Source of the DNA: an uncultured Bacilli bacterium | Lineage (GTDB): Bacteria > Bacillota_I > Bacilli_A > RF39 > UBA660 | NCBI GenBank assembly: GCA_910584165.1 | Contig: CAJTZU010000005.1 | Location: 91,866 to 155,865 of the forward strand | Reading direction: 5' to 3' | DNA: 64,000 bases | Shown: positions 32,935 through 40,161 of the stretch, one piece after another | How the letters are laid out: the number at the start of each line of letters is the position of its first letter | How positions within the stretch are numbered: position 1 is the stretch's first letter | Notes under the pieces: model-generated | The model's input: the letters and a program-made list of their open reading frames with translations, nothing else | Told to the model about the DNA's origin: nothing | Database searches by the model: none | Program-made: the position numbers and the translations under genes

Positions 32935-33285
32935 ATGAAAGGAATTACTTTGTTAAAAAATATTCAAAAAGGTAAGTTTAACAATGATGATGAATTTGTA
33001 TATCATAATCCATGCGATACATATAATAAATGCATTGTTAGACTAGATTCAAAAACTCTATATTTTGATATATTCGGTCAGAGATTCACAATTACTACAG
33101 ACCAAATCTTAAATGGAACGTTTATTAAACAAACAAGCCAAGATGAATTGTATGAACAAGCAATAAATAGAGTTTGTAAAACTCATCACATTTGTGAAGA
33201 GAACGATTTTAAATCTATAATTATTGCTTTAGAAAAAGAAATAGATTATTATCGTAACAAAACTAAAAAATTAATGAATAATTAG
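32935..33285 (+). CDS. Hypothetical phage protein
   Basis: 116 residues, GAAAGGT upstream. GITLLKNIQKGKFNNDDEFVY and a helical end. No family recognised. Followed by a 156-nt gap with an inverted repeat. Confidence 0.5.
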   Translation: MKGITLLKNIQKGKFNNDDEFVYHNPCDTYNKCIVRLDSKTLYFDIFGQRFTITTDQILNGTFIKQTSQDELYEQAINRVCKTHHICEENDFKSIIIALEKEIDYYRNKTKKLMNN

Positions 33286-33375
33286 AAAATACGTAAAAGA
33301 TAGATATTAGCAAGTTTTTTAATTATCAATAATCAAAAATGTTAATAAACATAATGCAAAAGTATAAAAAAATGT

Positions 33376-33422
33376 CTAATAAAAAAACTTGTCAGTTTTA
33401 GGGACTTTGTCAAGTTTATTAG
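33376..33422. promoter_or_regulatory. Inverted repeat in the early operon gap
   Basis: CTAATAAA-AAAA-CTTG (33376-33391) pairs with CAAGTTTATTAG (33411-33422), with GTCA direct repeats in the loop. No gene is seen in 33286-33441. Could be an internal promoter or RNA processing structure; no clear -10 is visible. Confidence 0.35.
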
Positions 33423-33441
33423 AGAGAAAGAGAGGGATAAA

Positions 33442-33681
33442 ATGGAAAAAAATATTTTAATCAAATTTGATGATGGTACAGAAGAAATAGTTAAGCTAGG
33501 AATTGTGAGTGATGAAGAAGTAGACGAAATCGTAGGAGATATATGTGATAGGTTAAGTATCGTTAAATATCCTTATTTATGTGTAAAAATGGGAAGTTTG
33601 GTTATAGAAAATATAATTTTAAATGCTGATAAAATAAAATTAATTAAAATAATAGAAGGATCGTATAATGAAACTAACTAA
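33442..33681 (+). CDS. Hypothetical phage protein
   Basis: 79 residues, AGAGGGAT upstream. DDGTEEIVKLGIVSDEEVDEIVGD, beta strand then helix; acidic. Overlaps the next gene by 14 nt. Confidence 0.5.
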   Translation: MEKNILIKFDDGTEEIVKLGIVSDEEVDEIVGDICDRLSIVKYPYLCVKMGSLVIENIILNADKIKLIKIIEGSYNETN

Positions 33682-33907
33682 AGAAGAGTTAATAAGTTTT
33701 TTTAACGTAGTTAAGAAACAAGGAAATGATATTGTTATTAAATTAAAAATGCCTAACCAAACAGAGCCAGAAATAATTATGAATTATAACTCTAGTATTG
33801 ATGTTAAATTAGAATATTACAAAAATACCTATGATGAAAATCTAGTTCATAAAAATTGTAAAGATATTGAAATAATTGATATGTTAGCAACCAAAATACC
33901 ATTTTAA
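33668..33907 (+). CDS. Hypothetical phage protein
   Basis: 79 residues. ELISFFNVVKKQGNDIVIKLKMPNQTEPEI, a small alpha/beta pattern. No family recognised. Confidence 0.48.
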   Translation: MKLTKEELISFFNVVKKQGNDIVIKLKMPNQTEPEIIMNYNSSIDVKLEYYKNTYDENLVHKNCKDIEIIDMLATKIPF

Positions 33908-33924
33908 TAATAAAAAAGGAAGGA

Positions 33925-34185
33925 ATGAAAGTAATGAATATAGAGACAAATAAGATTTTTACTATAAAAAAGGAAGTTGTTGATGATAAAACATATTATA
34001 AATTGATAATTACTAAAAACAATGGAAAGGTTTTTGGAGAAGTAAAATGCCGTTTTAAAGATGATATAGAGGTAGATACTAATAAAAAAATAAAAATTAT
34101 AGAATCATGGTTAGATTTTTATATTAAAAAAAGCAACAATACAACAGTTCCGTATATTTTTATAAATCAGTTTGAATATTGCTAG
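33925..34185 (+). CDS. Hypothetical phage protein
   Basis: 86 residues; AAGGAAGGA directly before the ATG, so the in-frame ATG at 33934 is an alternative start. Lys-rich. Overlaps the following frame. Confidence 0.45.
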   Translation: MKVMNIETNKIFTIKKEVVDDKTYYKLIITKNNGKVFGEVKCRFKDDIEVDTNKKIKIIESWLDFYIKKSNNTTVPYIFINQFEYC

Positions 34186-34363
34186 TATAGACTATAATAA
34201 GATAATAGAATCTAGCCATGAAATATTAAAAAAATATAGGTATACATACGATAGAACAAGTAAACAATTAATAATCAAAAATTTTATATTAGTAAATGAT
34301 TATTGTACTTTACGATTGCTACTCTCTTTTATAGATGAAAGAATAAAGATTTTTGTTGAATAG
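34172..34363 (+). CDS. Hypothetical phage protein, TTG start
   Basis: 63 residues, reading from a TTG inside the end of the previous gene without a clear ribosome site. Tyr/Lys-rich (SSHEILKKYRYTYDRTSKQL). Marginal, but the space between neighbours is otherwise empty. Confidence 0.35.
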   Translation: MNIASIDYNKIIESSHEILKKYRYTYDRTSKQLIIKNFILVNDYCTLRLLLSFIDERIKIFVE

Positions 34364-34377
34364 AAAGAGGTGATTGA

Positions 34378-34548
34378 ATGAGTGTAGAAGAAGCTTTAAA
34401 TATTGTTATAAGGGCACTTGAGGAAAATACAAGTTGTGGAAGACTAGGACAGCAGGTTAGAAAGGCAAAGTTAATTTTACATAGCTATGTGATTGATAAA
34501 CTGGTAGAAGATAAAGAAAAAGAGGAAAAAAATGTTAGAGTTGGATAA
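34378..34548 (+). CDS. Short helical phage protein (56 residues)
   Basis: MSVEEALNIVIRALEENTSC and RKAKLILHSYVIDKLVED, ending inside the start of the next gene (17-nt overlap). GAAAGAGGTGATTGA is a good ribosome site. Unknown role. Confidence 0.5.
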   Translation: MSVEEALNIVIRALEENTSCGRLGQQVRKAKLILHSYVIDKLVEDKEKEEKNVRVG

Positions 34549-34954
34549 ATACTTTGCCAGGTATAGAAACATTTGTAAAAAGATAACAACAAAAGAATTA
34601 GAGTTAGAATCGTTAAGAGAAGAAATATCTATCTCTTCATCTTCTTATTCTGAAAAAACAAGCTCATCAATGATTCCTAAAGGTTTAGAATATGTACAAA
34701 TAAAAATAGAAAATTTAGAAGAAGAACTTGTTTCTTTGAATTATCAAAAACAAGAGATAAAAGATGAATACATCGAAGATTTCAAGATCCTTTCAAAAGA
34801 AGAATATGAAATAATTTTAACTAGTTATTTTCTTGATAAAATATCTATAAAAAGCATTTCTATTAAGTTAGGTCATTCTGATGGCTATATTAAAAAAATG
34901 AAGAGAGAGGCAATAAAAGAACTATTAGATAAAGTGGTATATATTGTTGCTTAA
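34532..34954 (+). CDS. Late transcription regulator, sigma-70 region 4-like (ArpU/RinA-type)
   Basis: 140 residues. An N-terminal coiled coil (about 15-85) is followed by EIILTSYFLDKISIKSISIKLGHSDGYIKKMKREAIKELL, a sigma region 4-like helix-turn-helix. Such proteins end the early operon in many Bacillota phages and activate the late operon that starts with the terminase genes. A bidirectional terminator follows directly. Confidence 0.75.
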   Translation: MLELDKYFARYRNICKKITTKELELESLREEISISSSSYSEKTSSSMIPKGLEYVQIKIENLEEELVSLNYQKQEIKDEYIEDFKILSKEEYEIILTSYFLDKISIKSISIKLGHSDGYIKKMKREAIKELLDKVVYIVA

Positions 34955-34958
34955 AATA

Positions 34959-34993
34959 AAAAATACATAGATTTACATTTTCTATGTATTTTT
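34959..34993. terminator. Bidirectional terminator between early and leftward genes
   Basis: AAAAATACATAGA / TCTATGTATTTTT, 9-nt loop, A-run and T-run on opposite sides. It ends the early operon and the convergent leftward operon. Confidence 0.8.
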
Positions 34994-35392
34994 TGTGGAA
35001 TCTCTTGAATATTTTAAGTAAACTTCGTCAATTTGACTTTTTATTTCATTAACAACAAGTAAATATTTTTCTTCTTTATTTTTTAATGAGTAAAAGCAAC
35101 CTCTATCTATATTATTTTCTTTTAAAATATGAATAGGGCTAATATTACTAATATCTTTAATAAATTCAATGTTTTTTTCTTTTGTATCCAAAATAAATTT
35201 ATTATCATTAATTTCTAAATATAACTCTCTCAATTGTTTTCTCATCTCGTTGCTTACTTTTTGCATATTTTCAAGAGAATAAAATCCTGTATAAAAACCA
35301 CTTGTATCAATGTTAAAATTATTCAAAATATTACTGACACCTATATTATTGAAATCTTTTATGAATTTTAAATATTTTTCTTTATTATTCAT
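34982..35392 (-). CDS. Accessory phage protein with internal duplication
   Basis: 136 residues in two similar halves: KYLKFIKDFNNIGVSNILNN...SLENMQKVSNEMRKQLRELYLE and KNIEFIKDISNISPIHILKE...EEKYLLVVNEIKSQIDEVYLK. Helical, no signal peptide. The start lies in a leftward cluster of genes not belonging to the standard phage modules. Function unknown. Confidence 0.55.
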   Translation of the reverse strand: MNNKEKYLKFIKDFNNIGVSNILNNFNIDTSGFYTGFYSLENMQKVSNEMRKQLRELYLEINDNKFILDTKEKNIEFIKDISNISPIHILKENNIDRGCFYSLKNKEEKYLLVVNEIKSQIDEVYLKYSRDSTKNT

Positions 35393-35436
35393 ATTTTGCC
35401 ACCCAATTTCATTTTATCATGATTTTAGTATTTCTT

Positions 35437-35943
35437 CTAGTAAATGAGTTCTTTTTCTTCAATAACATATTCAAATTCGCTATTTCCATCATCATAGTCG
35501 CGCTGACTCATATATCCACTAAAATAGGTTTTAGTATTATTACAAATTAATTCTTCTAAATTTTTATCTACTAGCTCAATTGTTTTATTTCCTTCTATAA
35601 TATGGTTATTTTTGATTTCTGTACGTAAATATTCCTTTAATTTTTCTATACAAATATTTTTATCCTTATAAACTCCTAAAATATTATTTGCTCCATATTC
35701 TGTATAAGAAAAAGCTAATTCTTTGTAATAATTTACTTTAAGTATATATATTGTTTCTTTTGGTTCTTCTTCCTCTTCCCAAACAGTCCAATAAGAATCA
35801 CCATTTCCATCATCAAACATTTCTAAATACTCATCTTCTGTATAGTGCTTATGTAAGCACTCTTCACTACAATAGTATTCCATTCCGTTTTCAATTACAA
35901 ATCCCTGCTTCATTTTCATTTTACATTCTGAACATTCTCTCAT
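35437..35943 (-). CDS. Accessory protein with N-terminal zinc finger
   Basis: 168 residues. CSECKMKMKQGF and YYCSEECLHKHYTEDEYLEMF form a treble-clef-like zinc site; the DDGNGDSYWTVWEEE stretch after it recurs, as I recall, in many phage and plasmid proteins. The second half is an alpha/beta domain with an acidic end. Function unknown. Leftward operon. Confidence 0.6.
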   Translation of the reverse strand: MRECSECKMKMKQGFVIENGMEYYCSEECLHKHYTEDEYLEMFDDGNGDSYWTVWEEEEEPKETIYILKVNYYKELAFSYTEYGANNILGVYKDKNICIEKLKEYLRTEIKNNHIIEGNKTIELVDKNLEELICNNTKTYFSGYMSQRDYDDGNSEFEYVIEEKELIY

Positions 35944-35944
35944 A

Positions 35945-36223
35945 TTATTTTACTCCTTTTCTTAAGTTTTCTTTTTTTATTGCATAATATCCATATAATT
36001 TTTCATAAATACTTAAAATAGTATCAAATTCTTCTATTTTAAAATATCTATATTGTTCTAATTCTGTACTAAAATTTATTAACTCCAGTTCTAATGGTAA
36101 AGTAGTATAACTAATACATTTATTTTTCAACTCTTCCCAAGAATCGAGAATATAAAATTCTTTCTCTTCTTCTTTAAAAACTTCATTATCATAGTTTTTT
36201 ATTAATGCTTTTAATTTTTCCAT
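35945..36223 (-). CDS. Accessory phage protein, hypothetical
   Basis: 92 residues, acidic with many Tyr/Phe (FYILDSWEELKNKCISY). It ends 1 nt before the next gene's start. Acidic mimic-like composition would suit an inhibitor of a DNA- or nucleotide-binding host protein, but that is a guess. Confidence 0.5.
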   Translation of the reverse strand: MEKLKALIKNYDNEVFKEEEKEFYILDSWEELKNKCISYTTLPLELELINFSTELEQYRYFKIEEFDTILSIYEKLYGYYAIKKENLRKGVK

Positions 36224-36248
36224 TTCTATTATCTCCCTTAATTAACTC

Positions 36249-36638
36249 CTAACGTCTTCTATTTTTTTCAAAAAATGAGATTTTTTTATAACCTGATAAT
36301 TTCATAAACTCGTTAAATAACTTTATGGTTTTATTTTGAAAACTTTTTTTTAAGAACTTAAAGGGTGCTATATTGATATAATTGTTAAACTCTTCTAATG
36401 TATTAATAGATAAAATCAATCCTTCTCTTTCTGGCAAAGTTGTATTCATAATGATTAAAAATTTTATATTATTTCTATTATTAAAAAAGTCCTTTTCAAT
36501 CTTTCTGCTATTTTCTAATAGCCAAGCAACTTCTTTAGTAGAAAATAAATCATAAAAATCTAAATCAATTCCAGCATTTAAAAGACAAGAAGCTTTTTGA
36601 TGTAACATGTTAATTTCTGCTAATTCATATATTTTCAT
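36249..36638 (-). CDS. Accessory phage protein, hypothetical
   Basis: 129 residues, helical (LAEINMLHQKASCLLNAGID, WLLENSRKIEKDFFNN). No recognised family. 1 nt from the upstream gene, so clearly in the leftward operon. Confidence 0.5.
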   Translation of the reverse strand: MKIYELAEINMLHQKASCLLNAGIDLDFYDLFSTKEVAWLLENSRKIEKDFFNNRNNIKFLIIMNTTLPEREGLILSINTLEEFNNYINIAPFKFLKKSFQNKTIKLFNEFMKLSGYKKISFFEKNRRR

Positions 36639-36639
36639 T

Positions 36640-36870
36640 TTAATCCTCCATCCAAATATTATATAATTGTTCTAGTGTATAATCCCAATAATATGCGATT
36701 GTCATTTCTTTTTGTTCTCCCATTTCTTCCCAGGTGATTTTTAAATAGTTATTATCTATTATTTCGCAATCTATAAAATGCCCATCTATGTTATAATCTT
36801 CTTTAGCAAATAAATACCATCTATTATCAATCATATTTTTTAAATATTCTTTAATCTCTTCCAATTTCAT
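36640..36870 (-). CDS. Accessory phage protein, hypothetical
   Basis: 76 residues, GGAGAT before the ATG. Acidic with five Trp/Tyr-rich blocks (YLKITWEEMGEQKEMTIAY, WDYTLEQLYNIWMED). Function unknown. Confidence 0.5.
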   Translation of the reverse strand: MKLEEIKEYLKNMIDNRWYLFAKEDYNIDGHFIDCEIIDNNYLKITWEEMGEQKEMTIAYYWDYTLEQLYNIWMED

Positions 36871-36919
36871 TTTTAAATCTCCTTCATTATTTACTTATTT
36901 TAATTTTTATAATATAATT

Positions 36920-36950
36920 ATAGTCAGAGGCTTTAAATGCCTCTAACTAT
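36920..36950. promoter_or_regulatory. Inverted repeat after the 41-residue gene
   Basis: On the minus strand a 12-bp stem (ATAGTTAGAGGC / GCCTCTGACTAT, one G-T pair) with a 7-nt loop that includes the stop codon. The tract after it is only AT-rich, so it may attenuate rather than terminate transcription into 36870-34982. Confidence 0.45.
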
Positions 36951-37058
36951 AGCGATTACTTTATTATCTTTTATGATAACTTTGTAATCATTGTTTTTAA
37001 GAAGCTCTATATCAGCACTTGTTAATTGAGATATAGGCTTCTTTTTTATTTCTGTCAT
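36933..37058 (-). CDS. 41-residue protein, first gene of the leftward accessory operon
   Basis: MTEIKKKPISQLTSADIELL then KNNDYKVIIKDNKVIAIVRGI. GGAAGTGA lies before the ATG. A helix followed by two short strands, reminiscent in size and pattern of the N-terminus of Phd/YefM-type antitoxins, but too short for a confident call. It has its own strong promoter with two 18-bp repeats (37076-37093, 37149-37166), so it could be the autoregulator of the operon. Function inferred from context only. Confidence 0.45.
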   Translation of the reverse strand: MTEIKKKPISQLTSADIELLKNNDYKVIIKDNKVIAIVRGI

Positions 37059-37075
37059 TTTATCACTTCCTTTCT

Positions 37076-37093
37076 ATTACTAAAATGATGTCA
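37076..37093. repeat. 18-bp operator-like repeat, copy 1
   Basis: attactaaaatgatgtca, identical to 37149-37166 and same orientation, lying between the leftward promoter and the 41-residue gene. Confidence 0.6.
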
Positions 37094-37138
37094 TATCGTT
37101 GTTGTAAATATCAAGCCGTTTCTTGCTTGACTAAATAC

Positions 37139-37167
37139 ATGATAACATATTACTAAAATGATGTCAA
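37139..37167 (-). promoter_or_regulatory. Strong leftward promoter of the accessory operon
   Basis: Minus strand TTGACA, 17-nt spacer, TATCAT. The 18-bp repeat copy 2 covers the -35 and spacer. Downstream, TCAAGC-N8-GCTTGA (37111-37130) forms another inverted repeat. Confidence 0.7.
37149..37166. repeat. 18-bp operator-like repeat, copy 2
   Basis: Identical to 37076-37093, 73 bp away (about seven helical turns), overlapping the promoter -35. Two spaced identical sites suggest cooperative or looping repression. Confidence 0.6.
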
Positions 37168-37395
37168 TGCTTTTTTTGAAAAATTTTTAATTTTATTTTT
37201 TATATAGTATACAAGCCTTTATTTTTAAAGCTTTTTCTTGTGAAAATTTTTTTAAAATGAGAATGTAAAGAAAAAAGTATGATTATATATATCTTATATA
37301 TAGTAAAAATAAAAATTTTTATTTCCTTTTTAAAGTTTATTTTTTTTATCTTTTTTTATTTTCCCTTTTAGCACAATAAAAAAGGTAGTATAGTA
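37168..37395. other. AT-rich non-coding stretch
   Basis: No reading frame, RNA gene or convincing promoter is seen. It is almost pure A+T with T-runs, in sharp contrast to the G+C-rich island that follows. This would be a bendable or easily melted segment beside the packaging region. Confidence 0.4.
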
Positions 37396-37480
37396 CCCCC
37401 CAGGGGGGGCAAGGGGGTATAATGTACGTGTGTACTGGCAACGGGTGGCTCCCCGACAAAACCGATTTCTACGCATAGTA
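37396..37480. other. G+C-rich island, putative cos/packaging site
   Basis: A run ccccccaggggggg followed by caaggggg, the near-palindrome GTAC-GTGT-GTAC (37424-37435) and cgggtggctccccg stand out from the AT-rich phage. It lies just before the HNH and terminase genes, the usual cos position in HK97-type phages that carry an HNH protein. The exact cut cannot be placed by eye. Confidence 0.5.
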
Positions 37481-37502
37481 AGGGGTGGTTAGGTCAAAAT
37501 TG

Positions 37503-37542
37503 GATACCAAATGATACCAAATGACACCTTTTGACACCTTGC
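37503..37542. repeat. Four 10-bp tandem repeats
   Basis: GATACCAAAT twice, then GACACCTTTT and GACACCTTGC, exactly in phase with the helix. Candidates for terminase-binding (cosB/R-like) sites or for activator sites of the late promoter. Confidence 0.55.
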
Positions 37543-37550
37543 AATACTTT

Positions 37551-37580
37551 TGCTATATGTTAAAATGGTATCATATAGCA
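37551..37580. repeat. Inverted repeat TGCTATAT / ATATAGCA
   Basis: 8-bp arms separated by 14 nt, directly after the 10-bp repeats; part of the structured region before the late operon. Confidence 0.45.
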
Positions 37581-37642
37581 ATATTGAAAAAGTATGGCTA
37601 TATAGGTTATTTATTTTTTTGTCACATTCTTGTAACTTGCTG

Positions 37643-37671
37643 AAAAAGACATTTATTATAAGTGTCTTTTT
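37643..37671. terminator. Bidirectional terminator-like hairpin before the late operon
   Basis: AAAAAGACA / TGTCTTTTT with an 11-nt loop containing TATTAT. It would insulate the terminase genes from upstream transcription. Confidence 0.6.
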
Positions 37672-37676
37672 CTATT

Positions 37677-37725
37677 TATAGGAGACAGTAGTGTTGCCCC
37701 CCATGTCCCATTACTGTTTCCTATA
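37677..37725. repeat. 16-bp stem-loop with a C-rich loop
   Basis: TATAGGAGACAGTAGT / ATTACTGTTTCCTATA pair over 16 bp with two G-T pairs. The 17-nt loop contains cccccc, which could pair with the G7 tract in the island at 37396. It lies 22 nt before the HNH gene. Confidence 0.6.
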
Positions 37726-37747
37726 AGTGGAAAAGGGTAGATGATAG

Positions 37748-38101
37748 ATGAATTTGGTTGCGTTTATAAGAGATTGTGAAAGAAAAAATAGAATGGATAA
37801 GGTTTACAAACTAAAAGAATGGAGAGAACTTCGAGATATAGTTTTAAAGGAATCTCACAACGAATGTTATGATTGTAAACAACTAGGAATTATAACCTTG
37901 GGAACTGATGAAGAACCTCTAGAAGTTCATCACATTAATTTTGTAAGAGTAAGACCTGATTTGTTTTTATCCAAGTTTTTTATAGACAAAGATGGAAAAA
38001 TCAAACCCAATCTAGTGGCATTATGTCATAAGTGTCATGACAAAAGGCACAATAGATTTAGTTCTTCTAGTAATGACTTTATTAATGATGAAAGATGGTG
38101 A
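37748..38101 (+). CDS. HNH endonuclease
   Basis: 117 residues. Cys40 and Cys43 (NECYDCKQLG), EVHHINF at about 59-65, NLVALCHKCHDKRH with the Asn, Cys93, Cys96 and His101 complete the HNH and zinc knuckle. In HK97-type phages this gene precedes the terminase and its product is needed with terminase for cos cleavage. A start at residue 16 (MDKVYKLKEW) is possible. Confidence 0.88.
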   Translation: MNLVAFIRDCERKNRMDKVYKLKEWRELRDIVLKESHNECYDCKQLGIITLGTDEEPLEVHHINFVRVRPDLFLSKFFIDKDGKIKPNLVALCHKCHDKRHNRFSSSSNDFINDERW

Positions 38102-38105
38102 TAAT

Positions 38106-38459
38106 GTGGTACGAAAAAAGAACAAAATTTTAGACTTGAAAAATTCAGAACAGTATCAGAAAGTAAAAAAATCTTTGATTCAACAACTTTCAGATGAAGA
38201 AAAAAATATTTCAGATTATTGTTTAGATATAATAGACCATTATATGGCTCTATGGACCACATCAAAGGCACTGGAATCAGACATAGAAGAGCGAGGAGTT
38301 ACTATTAGTTGGGACAATGGTGGGGGACAAAAGGGAATTAAAAAGAATGATAGTATTGCTGAATTAAATAAAACAATTCAGCAAATGTCAAAGTTACTAG
38401 AATTGTTAGAAATAAACCCTAGTGATTCGGTAAGTGATCCAGATGGAGACAACTTATAA
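38106..38459 (+). CDS. terS: Terminase small subunit (P27 family)
   Basis: 117 residues from the GTG at 38106 (GGTG five nt before); a longer frame to 38037 lies within the HNH gene. YMALWTTSKALESDIEERGVTISWDNGGGQKGIKKNDS is the P27 signature. It binds the cos/packaging site and guides TerL. Overlaps TerL by 17 nt. Confidence 0.88.
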   Translation: MVRKKNKILDLKNSEQYQKVKKSLIQQLSDEEKNISDYCLDIIDHYMALWTTSKALESDIEERGVTISWDNGGGQKGIKKNDSIAELNKTIQQMSKLLELLEINPSDSVSDPDGDNL

Positions 38460-40152
38460 GACCCCATTTCCAAAAGATGTAAAAATTTACATTGATAAAA
38501 TAAAAAAATGTCCTAATGTAGTAAATACAGAAAGACTTTTATTAGTAGAATATTTAGAATATGTATTTCAAAATGAAGAATTGGTTTATTCAGAAGAGCA
38601 GATATTAAAATATTTTAGTTATGAAAAATATTTTCCTCATGCTCTTTTTGAATGGGAAAAATTTTTGTTTGTTTTACATTATTGTGTTTTTAGAAAAGAT
38701 GGTCTTCCAAGGTGGTCAGATTTATTTTTATATGTAGGAAGAGGAGCAGGTAAGAATTATTATCTATCATGGGAAGATTGGTGTGCAATAACCCCAACCC
38801 ATGGAATCATGGAATATGATATTGATATCTGTGCTACATCTGAAGAACAAGCTATGACCACTTTTAAAGATATTTACAATATTTTAGAAAATGAGACAGA
38901 CCCAATTAGGAAAAGAATATTTAAAAAAAATTTCTATTGGAATCAAGAGAAAATAGTGAATAAAAAGACCAATAGTACTATTAAATATAGAACTAACAAT
39001 GCAAAGAGTAAAGATGGGCTACGAAGTGGAGCAGTCAATTTTGATGAATACCATGCTTATGAGACTTATGATAACATCCAAGTATTCAAGACTGGTTTAG
39101 GTAAGAAAGAAAATCCCAGAACTACTATAACAACAACAGATGGAGATGTTAGAGATGGTCCTTTAGATAAGAAAAAGAAAACAGCTTTAGATATATTAAA
39201 CCGTCGAATCCCAGATAATGGACTACTTGTTTTCATGTGTAAATTAGATGATGAGAGTGAAGTAGAAAATATTGAAATGTGGCAAAAAGCCAATCCATCT
39301 TTGGAATATAGACCTAGTTTATTAGAGGAATTGAAAAAAGAATATGTAGATTATCTTGAAGACCCAATAAGTAATTCTTCTTTTATGACTAAAAGAATGA
39401 ATATTCCTAAAGAAAAAGATGACACCCATATTACTTCATGGGAAAATATTTTAGCAACAGGTGAAGAAATAGGAGAAGATGGAAAAATTGCCATCAGAAA
39501 TGTTCCAGATTTAACTGGAATGAGATGTGTAGCAGGAATAGATTTTGCTTCATTTTCTGATTTTGCTTCCATTTGCTTAATATTTAAAAAAGATTCTACT
39601 TATTATACTATTAAGCATTCATGGATATTGAAAAAATCACGAGATTATCCAAGAATAAGAGCACCTTTACAAGAATGGGAAGCAAAAGGATTGTTGACCA
39701 TTGTTAATGGAGATGAAATAGATCCACACTTATTGACAGAGTGGTTACAATTACAACAATTAAAATATAAAGTTATAGCGATAGCAGCAGACCATTATCG
39801 ATTTACACTAATTGAAAAAGCTTTTAAAGAAATAGGATTTGATAGTAATGATAAAGAAAGAGTAAAAAGAGTAAGACCAAGCGACATAATGATGGTAGTT
39901 GATACTATATCCAGTGCTTTCAATACTAAAAAAGTAGTATGGGGAGATGACCCACTAATAAGATGGGCTGCATGGAATACTAAATTAGTACTAGCTAAAA
40001 ATGATAATTATGTATATGACAAGATAGAGCCAAAGTCTAGAAAGACAGACTCATATATGGCTTTTGTACATGGAATGGTATTAACTTTATCAATAGAATT
40101 AGAGAAAAAACCTATGAAATTTATACCAATTATTAAATTAGGCAAGGGGTAG
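38443..40152 (+). CDS. terL: Terminase large subunit
   Basis: 569 residues from the ATG at 38443. ATPase with Walker A GRGAGKN (the last residue usually Ser/Thr), the adenine-binding and coupling motif ICATSEEQA, and VNFDEYHAYE as Walker B. The nuclease domain has GIDFASFSDFASI with the first metal-binding Asp and a final Asp in KTDSYMAFVHG. This is the HK97/lambdoid-like (Terminase_1) type. It translocates and cuts DNA at cos. Confidence 0.9.
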   Translation: METTYKTPFPKDVKIYIDKIKKCPNVVNTERLLLVEYLEYVFQNEELVYSEEQILKYFSYEKYFPHALFEWEKFLFVLHYCVFRKDGLPRWSDLFLYVGRGAGKNYYLSWEDWCAITPTHGIMEYDIDICATSEEQAMTTFKDIYNILENETDPIRKRIFKKNFYWNQEKIVNKKTNSTIKYRTNNAKSKDGLRSGAVNFDEYHAYETYDNIQVFKTGLGKKENPRTTITTTDGDVRDGPLDKKKKTALDILNRRIPDNGLLVFMCKLDDESEVENIEMWQKANPSLEYRPSLLEELKKEYVDYLEDPISNSSFMTKRMNIPKEKDDTHITSWENILATGEEIGEDGKIAIRNVPDLTGMRCVAGIDFASFSDFASICLIFKKDSTYYTIKHSWILKKSRDYPRIRAPLQEWEAKGLLTIVNGDEIDPHLLTEWLQLQQLKYKVIAIAADHYRFTLIEKAFKEIGFDSNDKERVKRVRPSDIMMVVDTISSAFNTKKVVWGDDPLIRWAAWNTKLVLAKNDNYVYDKIEPKSRKTDSYMAFVHGMVLTLSIELEKKPMKFIPIIKLGKG

Positions 40153-40161
40153 GAGGTAGTT

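Noticed and set aside
36933..37058. Certain toxin-antitoxin pair
   Set aside because: No recognisable toxin family among the following genes; kept only as a hypothesis.
37168..37395. Hidden gene in the AT-rich gap
   Set aside because: All six frames are broken by stops, and no ribosome site or RNA fold was convincing.
37677..37725. Riboswitch
   Set aside because: A simple long stem next to terminase genes; no known aptamer pattern could be seen.
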